Positions 52,526-63,400 of a DNA stretch of 64,000 nt are shown here, in pieces. The translations under genes and the position numbers were made by a program. The number at the start of each line of letters is the position of its first letter. Positions within the stretch are counted from its first letter, which is position 1. Origin of the DNA: Ascidia mentula (Eukaryota; Chordata; Ascidiacea; Phlebobranchia; Ascidiidae); contig OX387205.1 in assembly GCA_947561715.1 (NCBI GenBank), forward strand, positions 6,825,001 to 6,889,000, in the 5' to 3' direction. The notes beneath the pieces are model-generated. The model had not been told where the DNA came from. It was given only the letters and a program-made list of their open reading frames with translations, and searched no databases.

Positions 52526-55500
52526 AAGCTTGTACTAAAAAAAAATATTTTTTATCGAAAAGTCATATACTGCAAAATGGACAAGTGTTGAAATCGCATA
52601 GTCACATACGTTGTGCAACCGCAAACTCAGTACTGGAGTATCAGCGTTTTCCACTGTATAATAAAGCTTGTAATGAAAAAAAATATTTTTTATCGAAAAG
52701 TCATATACTGCAAAATGGACAAGTGCTGAAATCGCATAGTTACATACGTTGTGCAACCGCAAACGCAATACTGGAGTATCAGCGTTTTCCACTGTATAAT
52801 AAAGCTTGTAATGAAAAAAAATATTTTTTATCGAAAAGTCATATACTGCAAAATGGACAAGTGCTGAAATCGCATAGTTACATACGTTGTGCAACCGCAA
52901 ACGCAATACTGGAGTATTAGCGTTTTCCACTGTATAATAAAGCTTGTAATGAAAAAAAATATTTTTTATCGAAAAGTCATATACTGCAAAATGGACATGT
53001 GCTGAAATCGCATGGTTACATACGTTGTGCAACCGCAAACTCAGTACTGGAGTATCAGCGTTTTCCACTGTATAATAAAGCTTGTACAGAAAAAAATATT
53101 TTTTATCGAAAAGTCATATACTGCAAAATGGACAAGTGCTGAAATCGCATAGTTACATACGTTGTGCAACCGCAAAAGCAATACTGGAGTACCAGCCTTT
53201 TCCACAGTATAATAAAGCTTGTACTGAAAAAAAATATTTTTTATCGAAAAGTCATATACTGCAAAATGGACAAGTGCTGAAATCGCATGGTTACATACGT
53301 TGTGCAACCGCAAACTCAGTACTGGATTATCAGCGTTTTCCACTGTATAATAAAGCATGTACTGAAAAAAAATATTTTTTATCGAAAAGTCATATACTGC
53401 AAAATGGACAAGTGCTGAAAGCGCATATGTTACATACGTTGTGCAACCGCAAACGCAATACTGGAGTATCAGCGTTTTCCACTGTATAATAAAGCTTGTA
53501 ATAAAAAAAAATATTTTTTATCGAAAAGTCATATACTGCAAAATCGACAAGTGCTGAAAGCGCATAGTTACATACGTTGTGCAACCGCAAACGCAATACT
53601 GGAGTATCAGCGTTTTCCACTGTATAATAAAGCTTGTAATGAAAAAAAATATTTTTTATCGAAAAGTCATATACTGCAAAATGGACAAGTGCTGAAATCG
53701 CATGGTTACATACGTTGTGCAACCGCAAAAGCAATACTGGAGTATCAGCGTTTTCCACTGTATAATAAAGCTTGTACTGAAAAAAAATATTTTTTATCGA
53801 AAAGTCATATACTGCAAAATGGACAAGTGCTGAAATCGCATAGTTACATACGTTGTGCAACCGCAAACTCAGTACTGGAGTATCAGCGTTTTCCACTGTA
53901 TAATAAAGCTTGTACTGAAAAAAAATATTTTTTATCGAAAAGTCATATACTGCAAAATGGACAAGTGCTGAAATCGCACAGTTACATACGTTGTGCAACC
54001 GCAAAAGCAATACTGGAGTATCAGCGTTTACCACTGTATAATAAAGCTTGTACTGAAAAAAAATATTTTTTATCGAAAAGTCATATACTGCAAAATGGAC
54101 AAGTGCTGAAATCGCATGGTTACATACGTTGTGCAACCGCAAACTTAATACTGGAGTATCAGCGTTTTCCACTGTACAATAAAGCTTGTACTGAAAAAAA
54201 ATATTTTTTATCGAAAAGTCATATACTGCAAAATGGACAAGTGCTGAAATCGCATAGTTACATACGTTGTGCAACCGCAAAAGCAATACTGGAGTACCAG
54301 CGTTTTTCACTGTATAATAAAGATTGTACTAAAAAAAAATATTTTTTATCGAAAAGTCATATACTGCAAAATGGACAAGTGCTGAAATCGCATGGTTACA
54401 TACGTTGTGCAACCGCAAACTTAGTACTGGAGTATCAATGTTTTCCACTGTATAATAAAGCTTGTACTGAAAAAAAATATTTTTTATCGAAAAGTCATAT
54501 ACTGCAAAATGGACAAGTGCTGAAATCGCATGGTTACATACGTTGTGCAACCGCAAACTCAGTACTGGAGTATCAGCGTTTTCCAATGTATAATAAAGCT
54601 TGTACTGAAAAAAAATATTTTTTATCGAAAAGTCATATACTGCAAAATGGACAAGTGCTGAAATCGCATAGTTACATACGTTGTGCAACCGTAAAAGCAA
54701 TACTGGAGTACCAGCGTTTTTCACTGTATAATAAAGCTTGTACTAAAAAAAAATATTTTTTATCGAAAAGTCATATACTGCAAAATGGACAAGTGCTGAA
54801 ATCGCATAGTTACATACGTTGTGCAACCGTAAAAGCAATACTGGAGTACCAGCGTTTTTCACTGTATAATAAAGCTTGTACTAAAAAAAAATATTTTTTA
54901 TCGAAAAGTCATATACTGCAAAATGGACAAGTGCTGAAATCGCATAGTTACATACGTTGTGCAACCGTAAAAGCAATACTGGAGTACCAGCGTTTTTCAC
55001 TGTATAATAAAGCTTGTACTAAAAAAAAATATTTTTTATCGAAAAGTCATATACTGCAAAATGGACAAGTGCTGAAATCGCATGGTTACATACGTTGTGC
55101 AACCGCAAACTCAGTACTGGAGTATCAGCGTTTTCCAATGTATAATAAAGCTTGTACTGAAAAAAAATATTTTTTATCGAAAAGTCATATACTGCAAAAT
55201 GGACAAGTGCTGAAATCGCATAGTTACATACGTTGTGCAACCGTAAAAGCAATACTGGAGTACCAGCGTTTTTCACTGTATAATAAAGCTTGTACTAAAA
55301 AAAAATATTTTTTATCGAAAAGTCATATACTGCAAAATGGACAAGTGCTGAAATCGCACAGTCACATACGTTGTGCAACCGCAAACTCAGTACTGGAGTA
55401 TCAGCGTTTTCCACTGTATAATAAAGCTTGTACTGAAAAAAAATATTTTTTCACGAAAAGTCATATACTGCAAAATGGACAAGTGCTGAAAGCGCATAGT

Positions 55501-57363
55501 TACATACGTTGTGCAACCGCAAACGCAATACTGGAGTATCAGCGTTTTCCACTGTATAATAAAGCTTGTAATGAAAAAAAATATTTTTTATCGAAAAGTC
55601 ATATACTGCAAAATGGACAAGTGCTGAAATCGCATAGTTACATACGTTGTGCAACCGCAAACTCAGTACTGGAGTATCAGCGTTTTCCACTGTATAATAA
55701 ACTTGTACAGAAAAAAAATATTTTTTATCGAAAAGTCATATACTGCAAAATGGACAAGTGCTGAAATCGCATAGTTACATACGTTGTGCAACCGCAAACT
55801 CAGTACTGGAGTATCAGCGTTTTCCACTGTATAATAAATTAAAGCTTGTACTAAAAAAAAATATTTTTTATCGAAAAGTCATATACTGCAAAATGGACAA
55901 GTGTTGAAATCGCATAGTCACATACGTTGTGCAACCGCAAACTCAGTACTGGAGTATCAGCGTTTTCCACTGTATAATAAAGCTTGTAATGAAAAAAAAT
56001 ATTTTTTATCGAAAAGTCATATACTGCAAAATGGACAAGTGCTGAAATCGCATAGTTACATACGTTGTGCAACCGCAAACGCAATACTGGAGTATCAGCG
56101 TTTTCCACTGTATAATAAAGCTTGTAATGAAAAAAAATATTTTTTATCGAAAAGTCATATACTGCAAAATGGACAAGTGCTGAAATCGCATAGTTACATA
56201 CGTTGTGCAACCGCAAACGCAATACTGGAGTATTAGCGTTTTCCACTGTATAATAAAGCTTGTAATGAAAAAAAATATTTTTTATCGAAAAGTCATATAC
56301 TGCAAAATGGACATGTGCTGAAATCGCATGGTTACATACGTTGTGCAACCGCAAACTCAGTACTGGAGTATCAGCGTTTTCCACTGTATAATAAAGCTTG
56401 TACAGAAAAAAATATTTTTTATCGAAAAGTCATATACTGCAAAATGGACAAGTGCTGAAATCGCATGGTTACACACGTTGTGCAACCGCAAACTTAGTAC
56501 TGGAGTATCAGCGTTTTCCACTGTACAATAAAGCTTGTACTGAAAAAAAATATTTTTTATCGAAAAGTCATATACTGCAAAATGGACAAGTGCTGAAATC
56601 GCATAGTTACATACGTTGTGCAACCGCAAAAGCAATACTGGAGTACCAGCGTTTTTCACTGTATAATAAAGATTGTACTAAAACAAAATATTTTTTATCG
56701 AAAAGTCATATACTGCAAAATGGACAAGTGCTGAAATCGCATGGTTACATACGTTGTGCAACCGCAAACTTAGTACTGGAGTATCAATGTTTTCCACGGT
56801 ATAATAAAGCTTGTACTGAAAAAAAATATTTTTTATCGAAAAGTCATATACTGCAAAATGGACAAGTGCTGAAATCGCATGGTTACATACGTTGTGCAAC
56901 CGCAAACTCAGTACTGGAGTATCAGCGTTTTCCAATGTATAATAAAGCTTGTACTGAAAAAAAATATTTTTTATCGAAAAGTCATATACTGCAAAATGGA
57001 CAAGTGCTGAAATCGCATAGTTACATACGTTGTGCAACCGTAAACTCAGTACTGGAGTATCAGCGTTTTCCACTGTATAATAAAGCTTGTACTGAAAAAA
57101 AATATTTTTTCACGAAAAGTCATATACTGCAAAATGGACAAGTGCTGAAAGCGCATAGTTACATACGTTGTGCAACCGCAAACGCAATACTGGAGTATCA
57201 GCGTTTTCCACTGTATAATAAAGCTTGTAATGAAAAAAAATATTTTTTATCGAAAAGTCATATACTGCAAAATGGACAAGTGCTGAAATCGCATAGTTAC
57301 ATACGTTGTGCAACCGCAAACTCAGTACTGGAGTATCAGCGTTTTCCACTCTATAATAAATTA
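52526..57363 (-). repeat. 35-monomer HOR, copy H2 (4,838 bp)
   Basis: This copy has the same order as H1, with five extra monomers (690 bp). Four were gained in the first part by local amplification around 54.6-55.3 kb, so its internal marker lies at 55,842 (3,316 bp in, against 2,764 in H1). One was gained in the second part near 57,000. The next marker is at 57,364. Confidence 0.88.
54596..55009 (-). repeat. Local triplication of a single monomer
   Basis: Three successive monomers (54,596, 54,734 and 54,872, each exactly 138 bp) carry the same combination of rare variants: AACCGTAAAAGC, GAGTACCAGCGTTTTTCAC and GTACTAAAAAAAAAT. They look identical apart from the first few bases of the first one. 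The other copies of the HOR have only one such monomer here, so this is a very recent slippage or unequal-exchange event inside H2. Confidence 0.9.
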
Positions 57364-60127
57364 AAGCTTGTACTAAAAAAAAATATTTTTTATCGAAAAG
57401 TCATATACTGCAAAATGGACAAGTGTTGAAATCGCATAGTCACATACGTTGTGCAACCGCAAACTCAGTACTGGAGTATCAGCGTTTTCCACTGTATAAT
57501 AAAGCTTGTAATGAAAAAAAATATTTTTTATCGAAAAGTCATATACTGCAAAATGGACAAGTGCTGAAATCGCATAGTTACATACGTTGTGCAACCGCAA
57601 ACGCAATACTGGAGTATCAGCGTTTTCCACTGTATAATAAAGCTTGTAATGAAAAAAAATATTTTTTATCGAAAAGTCATATACTGCAAAATGGACAAGT
57701 GCTGAAATCGCATAGTTACATACGTTGTGCAACCGCAAACGCAATACTGGAGTATTAGCGTTTTCCACTGTATAATAAAGCTTGTAATGAAAAAAAATAT
57801 TTTTTATCGAAAAGTCATATACTGCAAAATGGACATGTGCTGAAATCGCATGGTTACATACGTTGTGCAACCGCAAACTCAGTACTGGAGTATCAGCGTT
57901 TTCCACTGTATAATAAAGCTTGTACAGAAAAAAATATTTTTTATCGAAAAGTCATATACTGCAAAATGGACAAGTGCTGAAATCGCATAGTTACATACGT
58001 TGTGCAACCGCAAAAGCAATACTGGAGTACCAGCCTTTTCCACAGTATAATAAAGCTTGTACTGAAAAAAAATATTTTTTATCGAAAAGTCATATACTGC
58101 AAAATGGACAAGTGCTGAAATCGCATGGTTACATACGTTGTGCAACCGCAAACTCAGTACTGGATTATCAGCGTTTTCCACTGTATAATAAAGCATGTAC
58201 TGAAAAAAAATATTTTTTATCGAAAAGTCATATACTGCAAAATGGACAAGTGCTGAAAGCGCATATGTTACATACGTTGTGCAACCGCAAACGCAATACT
58301 GGAGTATCAGCGTTTTCCACTGTATAATAAAGCTTGTAATAAAAAAAAATATTTTTTATCGAAAAGTCATATACTGCAAAATCGACAAGTGCTGAAAGCG
58401 CATAGTTACATACGTTGTGCAACCGCAAACGCAATACTGGAGTATCAGCGTTTTCCACTGTATAATAAAGCTTGTAATGAAAAAAAATATTTTTTATCGA
58501 AAAGTCATATACTGCAAAATGGACAAGTGCTGAAATCGCATGGTTACATACGTTGTGCAACCGCAAAAGCAATACTGGAGTATCAGCGTTTTCCACTGTA
58601 TAATAAAGCTTGTACTGAAAAAAAATATTTTTTATCGAAAAGTCATATACTGCAAAATGGACAAGTGCTGAAATCGCATAGTTACATACGTTGTGCAACC
58701 GCAAACTCAGTACTGGAGTATCAGCGTTTTCCACTGTATAATAAAGCTTGTACTGAAAAAAAATATTTTTTATCGAAAAGTCATATACTGCAAAATGGAC
58801 AAGTGCTGAAATCGCACAGTTACATACGTTGTGCAACCGCAAAAGCAATACTGGAGTATCAGCGTTTACCACTGTATAATAAAGCTTGTACTGAAAAAAA
58901 ATATTTTTTATCGAAAAGTCATATACTGCAAAATGGACAAGTGCTGAAATCGCATGGTTACATACGTTGTGCAACCGCAAACTTAATACTGGAGTATCAG
59001 CGTTTTCCACTGTACAATAAAGCTTGTACTGAAAAAAAATATTTTTTATCGAAAAGTCATATACTGCAAAATGGACAAGTGCTGAAATCGCATAGTTACA
59101 TACGTTGTGCAACCGCAAAAGCAATACTGGAGTACCAGCGTTTTTCACTGTATAATAAAGATTGTACTAAAAAAAAATATTTTTTATCGAAAAGTCATAT
59201 ACTGCAAAATGGACAAGTGCTGAAATCGCATGGTTACATACGTTGTGCAACCGCAAACTTAGTACTGGAGTATCAATGTTTTCCACTGTATAATAAAGCT
59301 TGTACTGAAAAAAAATATTTTTTATCGAAAAGTCATATACTGCAAAATGGACAAGTGCTGAAATCGCATGGTTACATACGTTGTGCAACCGCAAACTCAG
59401 TACTGGAGTATCAGCGTTTTCCAATGTATAATAAAGCTTGTACTGAAAAAAAATATTTTTTATCGAAAAGTCATATACTGCAAAATGGACAAGTGCTGAA
59501 ATCGCATAGTTACATACGTTGTGCAACCGTAAAAGCAATACTGGAGTACCAGCGTTTTTCACTGTATAATAAAGCTTGTACTAAAAAAAAATATTTTTTA
59601 TCGAAAAGTCATATACTGCAAAATGGACAAGTGCTGAAATCGCACAGTCACATACGTTGTGCAACCGCAAACTCAGTACTGGAGTATCAGCGTTTTCCAC
59701 TGTATAATAAAGCTTGTACTGAAAAAAAATATTTTTTCACGAAAAGTCATATACTGCAAAATGGACAAGTGCTGAAAGCGCATAGTTACATACGTTGTGC
59801 AACCGCAAACGCAATACTGGAGTATCAGCGTTTTCCACTGTATAATAAAGCTTGTAATGAAAAAAAATATTTTTTATCGAAAAGTCATATACTGCAAAAT
59901 GGACAAGTGCTGAAATCGCATAGTTACATACGTTGTGCAACCGCAAACTCAGTACTGGAGTATCAGCGTTTTCCACTGTATAATAAACTTGTACAGAAAA
60001 AAAATATTTTTTATCGAAAAGTCATATACTGCAAAATGGACAAGTGCTGAAATCGCATAGTTACATACGTTGTGCAACCGCAAACTCAGTACTGGAGTAT
60101 CAGCGTTTTCCACTGTATAATAAATTA
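57364..60127 (-). repeat. 30-monomer HOR, copy H3 (first 2,764 bp)
   Basis: Markers at 57,364 and 60,128 are 2,764 bp apart, identical to the first part of H1, so the five-monomer gain of H2 is absent. After 60,128 the order changes to block D instead of completing the unit. Confidence 0.87.
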
Positions 60128-62093
60128 AAGCTTGTACTAAAAAAAAATATTTTTTATCGAAAAGTCATATACTGCAAAATGGACAAGTGTTGAAATCGCA
60201 TAGTCACATACGTTGTGCAACCGCAAACTCAGTACTGGAGTATCAGCGTTTTCCACTGTATAATAAAGCTTGTAATGAAAAAAAATATTTTTTATCGAAA
60301 AGTCATATACTGCAAAATGGACAAGTGCTGAAATCGCATAGTTACATACGTTGTGCAACCGCAAACGCAATACTGGAGTATTAGCGTTTTCCACTGTATA
60401 ATAAAGCTTGTAATGAAAAAAAATATTTTTTATCGAAAAGTCATATACTGCAAAATGGACATGTGCTGAAATCGCATGGTTACATACGTTGTGCAACCGC
60501 AAACTCAGTACTGGAGTATCAGCGTTTTCCACTGTATAATAAAGCTTGTACAGAAAAAAATATTTTTTATCGAAAAGTCATATACTGCAAAATGGACAAG
60601 TGCTGAAATCGCATGGTTACATACATTGTGCAACCGCAAAAGCAATACTGGAGTACCAGCGTTTTCCACTGTATAATAAAGCTTGTACTAAAAAAAAATA
60701 TTTTTTATCGAAAAGTCATATACTGCAAAATGGACAAGTGCTGAATGCGCATAGTTACATACGTTGTGCAACCGTAAACTTAGTACTGGAGTATCAGCGT
60801 TTTCCACTGTATAATAAAGCTTGTAATGAAAAAAAATATTTTTTATCGAAAAGTCATATACTGCAAAATGGACATGTGCTGAAATCGCATGGTTACATAC
60901 GTTGTGCAACCGCAAACTCAGTACTGGAGTATCAGCGTTTTCCACTGTATAATAAAGCTTGCACAAAAAAAAAATATTTTTTATCGGAAAGTCATATACT
61001 GCAAAATGGACAAGTGCTGAAATCGCATAGTTACATACGTTGTGCAACCGCAAAAGCAATACTGGAGTACCAGCATTTTCCACAGTATAATAAAGCTTGT
61101 ACTAAAAAAAAATTTTTTATCGAAAAGTCATATACTGCAAAATGGACAAGTGCTGAAATCGCATAGTTACATACGTCGTGCAACCGCAAACTCAGTACTG
61201 GAGTATCAGCGTTTTCCACTCTATAATAAAGCTTGTACTGAAAAAAAATATTTTTGATCGAAAAGTCATATACTGCAAAATGGACATGTGCTGAAATCGC
61301 ATGGTTACATACGTTGTGCAACCGCAAACTCAGTACTGGAGTATCAGCGTTTTCCACTGTATAATAAAGCTTGTAATGAAAAAAAATATTTTTTATCGAA
61401 AAGTCATATACTGCAAAATGGACAAGTGCTGAAATCGCATGGTTACATACGTTGTGCAACCGCAAACTCAGTACTGGATTATCAGCGTTTTCCACTGTAT
61501 AATAAAGCATGTACTGAAAAAAAATATTTTTTATCGAAAAGTCATATACTGCAAAATGGACAAGTGCTGAAAGCGCATATGTTACATACGTTGTGCAACC
61601 GGAAACGCAATACTGGAGTATCAGCGTTTTCCACTGTATAGTAAAGCTTGTAATGAAAAAAAATATTTTTTATCGAAAAGTCATTTCCTGCAAAATGGAC
61701 AAGTGCTGAAATCGCACAGTTACATACGTTGTGCAACCGCAAAAGCAATATTGGAGTATCAGCGTTTTCCACTGTATAATAAAGCTTATACTGAAAAAAA
61801 ATATTTTTTATCGAAAAGTCATATACTGCAAAATGGACAAGTGCTGAAATCGCACAGTTACATACGTTGTGCAACCGCAAACTCAGTACTGGAGTATCAG
61901 CGTTTTCCACTGTATAATAAAGCTTGTAAAGAAATAAAATATTTTTTATCGAAAAGTCATATACTGCAAAATGGACAAGTGCTGAAAGCGCATAGTTACA
62001 TACGTTGTGCAACCGCAAACTCAGTACTGGAGTATCAGCGTTTTCCACTGTATAATAAAGCTTGTAATGAAAAAAAATATTTTTTATCGAAAA
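60128..62093 (-). repeat. Block D, copy 2, and right end of the satellite array
   Basis: Monomer order follows 29,182-31,287, lacking one monomer near the start. The last partial monomer reads AAAATATTTTTTATCGAAAA and then stops. The next expected bases (GTCATATACTGC) are replaced by CCCAGTCAAAAATT. The end is abrupt, within a monomer and without decay of the last copies. AGTCA is common to both sides a few bases beyond the break. Confidence 0.9.
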
Positions 62094-62697
62094 CCCAGTC
62101 AAAAATTATCTACCCCCTTAGTATGGGCCTAGCTTGGTTTAAGATCGGTTTAGTGCGTTTAAGCTTGGCACGGCCAATCAGCACTTATTCGGACGTCAGC
62201 CAAACTTATACGTTCGGTTTACGAATGGTGCGCCGTGCTTAAGTTTGCATAATTTCCCCCTGCGCAAAATAATTTTGAAGTGTAATACGGTGCTTGAAGA
62301 TGAGTTTCGTCGGCGGGAGTTTTTCCTTGTATACCTGCGTCACACATATCATATTGTTTTGTCATAAGGTGGGCATAGAAGCATGAAGTTGATTTTATTT
62401 CATTTTTGGGTAGTTTGGTTGTACCTCTCTTGGTGATTTCTGCCGTGGGGTTGTGACACATGCAGTTTTGCAGGGCAAATTATTGTCAGTGATTTTTACC
62501 ATAATATTTGTTGATTTTGCGAGCTAACTAAAATGTTTTTTTAAATATTACAAAGCGAAGCTGAGGCGCTGCTTCGTCATGGTTGGATGAACAACAAGCA
62601 GGCAGGCAGGGCAGGCTAGGAGGCTTGGCTAACTGCGTAATTGCTGAGTTGTTTGTTGTAATGACTTGACGGCGGGAAACCTTGTCTAAATTTACAG
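62094..62697. other. Non-satellite flank without a convincing gene
   Basis: About 600 bp of mixed-composition DNA separates the array from the transposase remnant. The only open frame of note is an 80-codon one on the - strand (62,219-62,461) with no recognisable domain. A CAGG-rich microsatellite-like stretch lies around 62,595-62,630 and a short hairpin (CGAAGC...GCTTCG) around 62,554-62,579. No terminal inverted repeat or CACTA end is visible at the array boundary. If the downstream transposase was ever complete, its upstream exons are not here. Confidence 0.6.
62170..62202 (+). promoter_or_regulatory. CCAAT box and CRE-like site (possible promoter)
   Basis: CGGCCAATCAGC matches the NF-Y (CCAAT-box) consensus. 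It is followed about 13 bp later by GGACGTCAGC, seven of eight bases of a CRE (TGACGTCA). The 62,160-62,240 stretch is locally rich in CpG compared with its surroundings. Such pairs are common in TATA-less animal promoters. The next coding-like sequence on the + strand begins about 500 bp downstream. Function is inferred; chance occurrence is possible. Confidence 0.3.
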
Positions 62698-62829
62698 GTG
62701 GTTTACGACAGCAGTTGTTTTATGTCAGGTATTTCTGTTTGATATACTTGCGACTCAAATTCAGATCAAGGGTGAATACGCATCTTGCATGTTTGGGTGT
62801 AATGCGTCGATTGTTAATCTGGTGGTGGG
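62698..62829 (+). CDS. Transposase exon with LRQQL...HLACL motif (partial)
   Basis: A TTTACAG acceptor ends at 62,697. The open frame reads GLRQQLFYVRYFCL and then HLACLGVMRRLL. Related animal transposases have a similar block here (an ELRxFLLYTG-like segment followed by HFLxLHVAxRIL), just before the YGKxFVSYNVHxLIHL segment. A donor-like G|GTAAAC at 62,829/62,830 leaves one base of a split codon. The next exon supplies the other two, so phases agree across a predicted 251-bp intron (62,830-63,080). The tryptophan run just before the donor (IWWW) is unusual and suggests decay or a slightly different donor. The frame stays open upstream only to a stop at 62,667. Confidence 0.5.
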
Positions 62830-63080
62830 GTAAACCACGCCAATTGCAAGTTAAGCTTTCTTCAACTGTCGTCATGTTAACGTCACCACAACCTTACAAA
62901 ATATAAGGAATTTATACTGCTTGAGTTCAACAGAAAATCGAGGCCTTTGTCTGATTTGCTTTACTGGAAAGCAACAGAATTTAGACTATTTATGCTGTAT
63001 GTGGGAGTGGTGCTGTGCTGTTGAAAGATAAAAATGTGCTGTGCCATAAACGTATTGTCATTTTCTGCATTTTTCTTTAG

Positions 63081-63400
63081 CTACGAGATGTTTGTTGTCG
63101 CCAAACATTAACACACATGAGTTTTTGTTATGTGTCCAAATGCTAAAAGACTTTGTTAGCAAATCTTCACATATTTATGGTAAAGCATTTGTCAGTTACA
63201 ATGTTCATTGTTTGATCCACTTGTGTAATGATTATGAAAAACATGGTTCATTGGAAAGCATTGGCTGTTTTCAATTTGAAAATTATTTGGGTTGTTTGAA
63301 AAAAAGTTTTGAATTTGGCTACAAACCTATGCAACAAATTGCAAGATTTGCATTTTATGAAAACCAAACTTCCCATTATATGTTTCTTAATTCCACATAA
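63081..63400 (+). CDS. Transposase C-terminal exon (DUF4218-like region)
   Basis: A pyrimidine-rich acceptor (TTTTTCTTTAG) ends at 63,080. The frame then reads TRCLLSPNINTHEF, later IYGKAFVSYNVHCLIHL, then CNDYEKHGSLESIGCFQFEN and LGCLKKS. The order YG-x-FVSYNVH-x-LIHL, D-x(4)-G-x-LE, F-x-FEN and LKK is what I know from animal CACTA/EnSpm-like transposases and plant DUF4218 proteins. It lies C-terminal to the catalytic domain and its role is unclear. There is no good start codon, so this is an internal exon. The frame ends at a TAA at 63,398-63,400. Confidence 0.62.

Larger units (their letters stand above)
17458..62093 (-). repeat. 138-bp satellite array, right arm (about 323 monomers, reversed)
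   Basis: The same 138-bp monomer as the left arm is present, but on the + strand it reads AAGCTTGTACTGAAAAAA...CCACTGTATAATA, the reverse complement. The main sequence classes of the left arm also occur here, including the three linked types at the two variable sites, so the two arms share ancestry rather than being independent satellites. Length variants include a shortened monomer near 20,620 (CACGGTATAAAAAAAA), a 2-bp loss near 25,030, loss of the HindIII site at AATAAACTTG (29,036; 45,890; 50,997; 55,697; 59,985), and a recurrent 5-bp insertion beside the HindIII site. No unique DNA interrupts the arm. Confidence 0.98.

Noticed and set aside
1-62093. CRISPR array
   Set aside because: Repeats are contiguous 138-bp satellite units without unique spacers, leader or cas genes, and the flank has eukaryotic introns.
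1-62093. CENP-B box in the monomer
   Set aside because: The only vaguely similar string (TGGAAAACGC) lacks the required TTCG and CGGG elements.
1-62093. Hammerhead-type ribozyme in the satellite
   Set aside because: CTGATACTCC resembles the start of the CUGAUGA core but the core is not completed, and no matching GAAA/stem arrangement is seen on either strand.
62094-62240. Terminal inverted repeat of the transposon at the array boundary
   Set aside because: No CACTA/CACTG end and no matching inverted copy is visible within the window. The other end would lie beyond 64,000.
62219-62461. 80-codon - strand open frame as a gene
   Set aside because: It has no recognised motif, no start context and no neighbouring exons that I can support. 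It may be part of a dispersed repeat.
62595-62630. CAGG-rich stretch as a functional repeat
   Set aside because: It is short and imperfect, ordinary microsatellite-like sequence.
62682-62906. 74-codon + strand frame as a stand-alone small gene
   Set aside because: Only its first part matches the transposase family. The rest is better explained as intron after a phase-compatible donor at 62,829.
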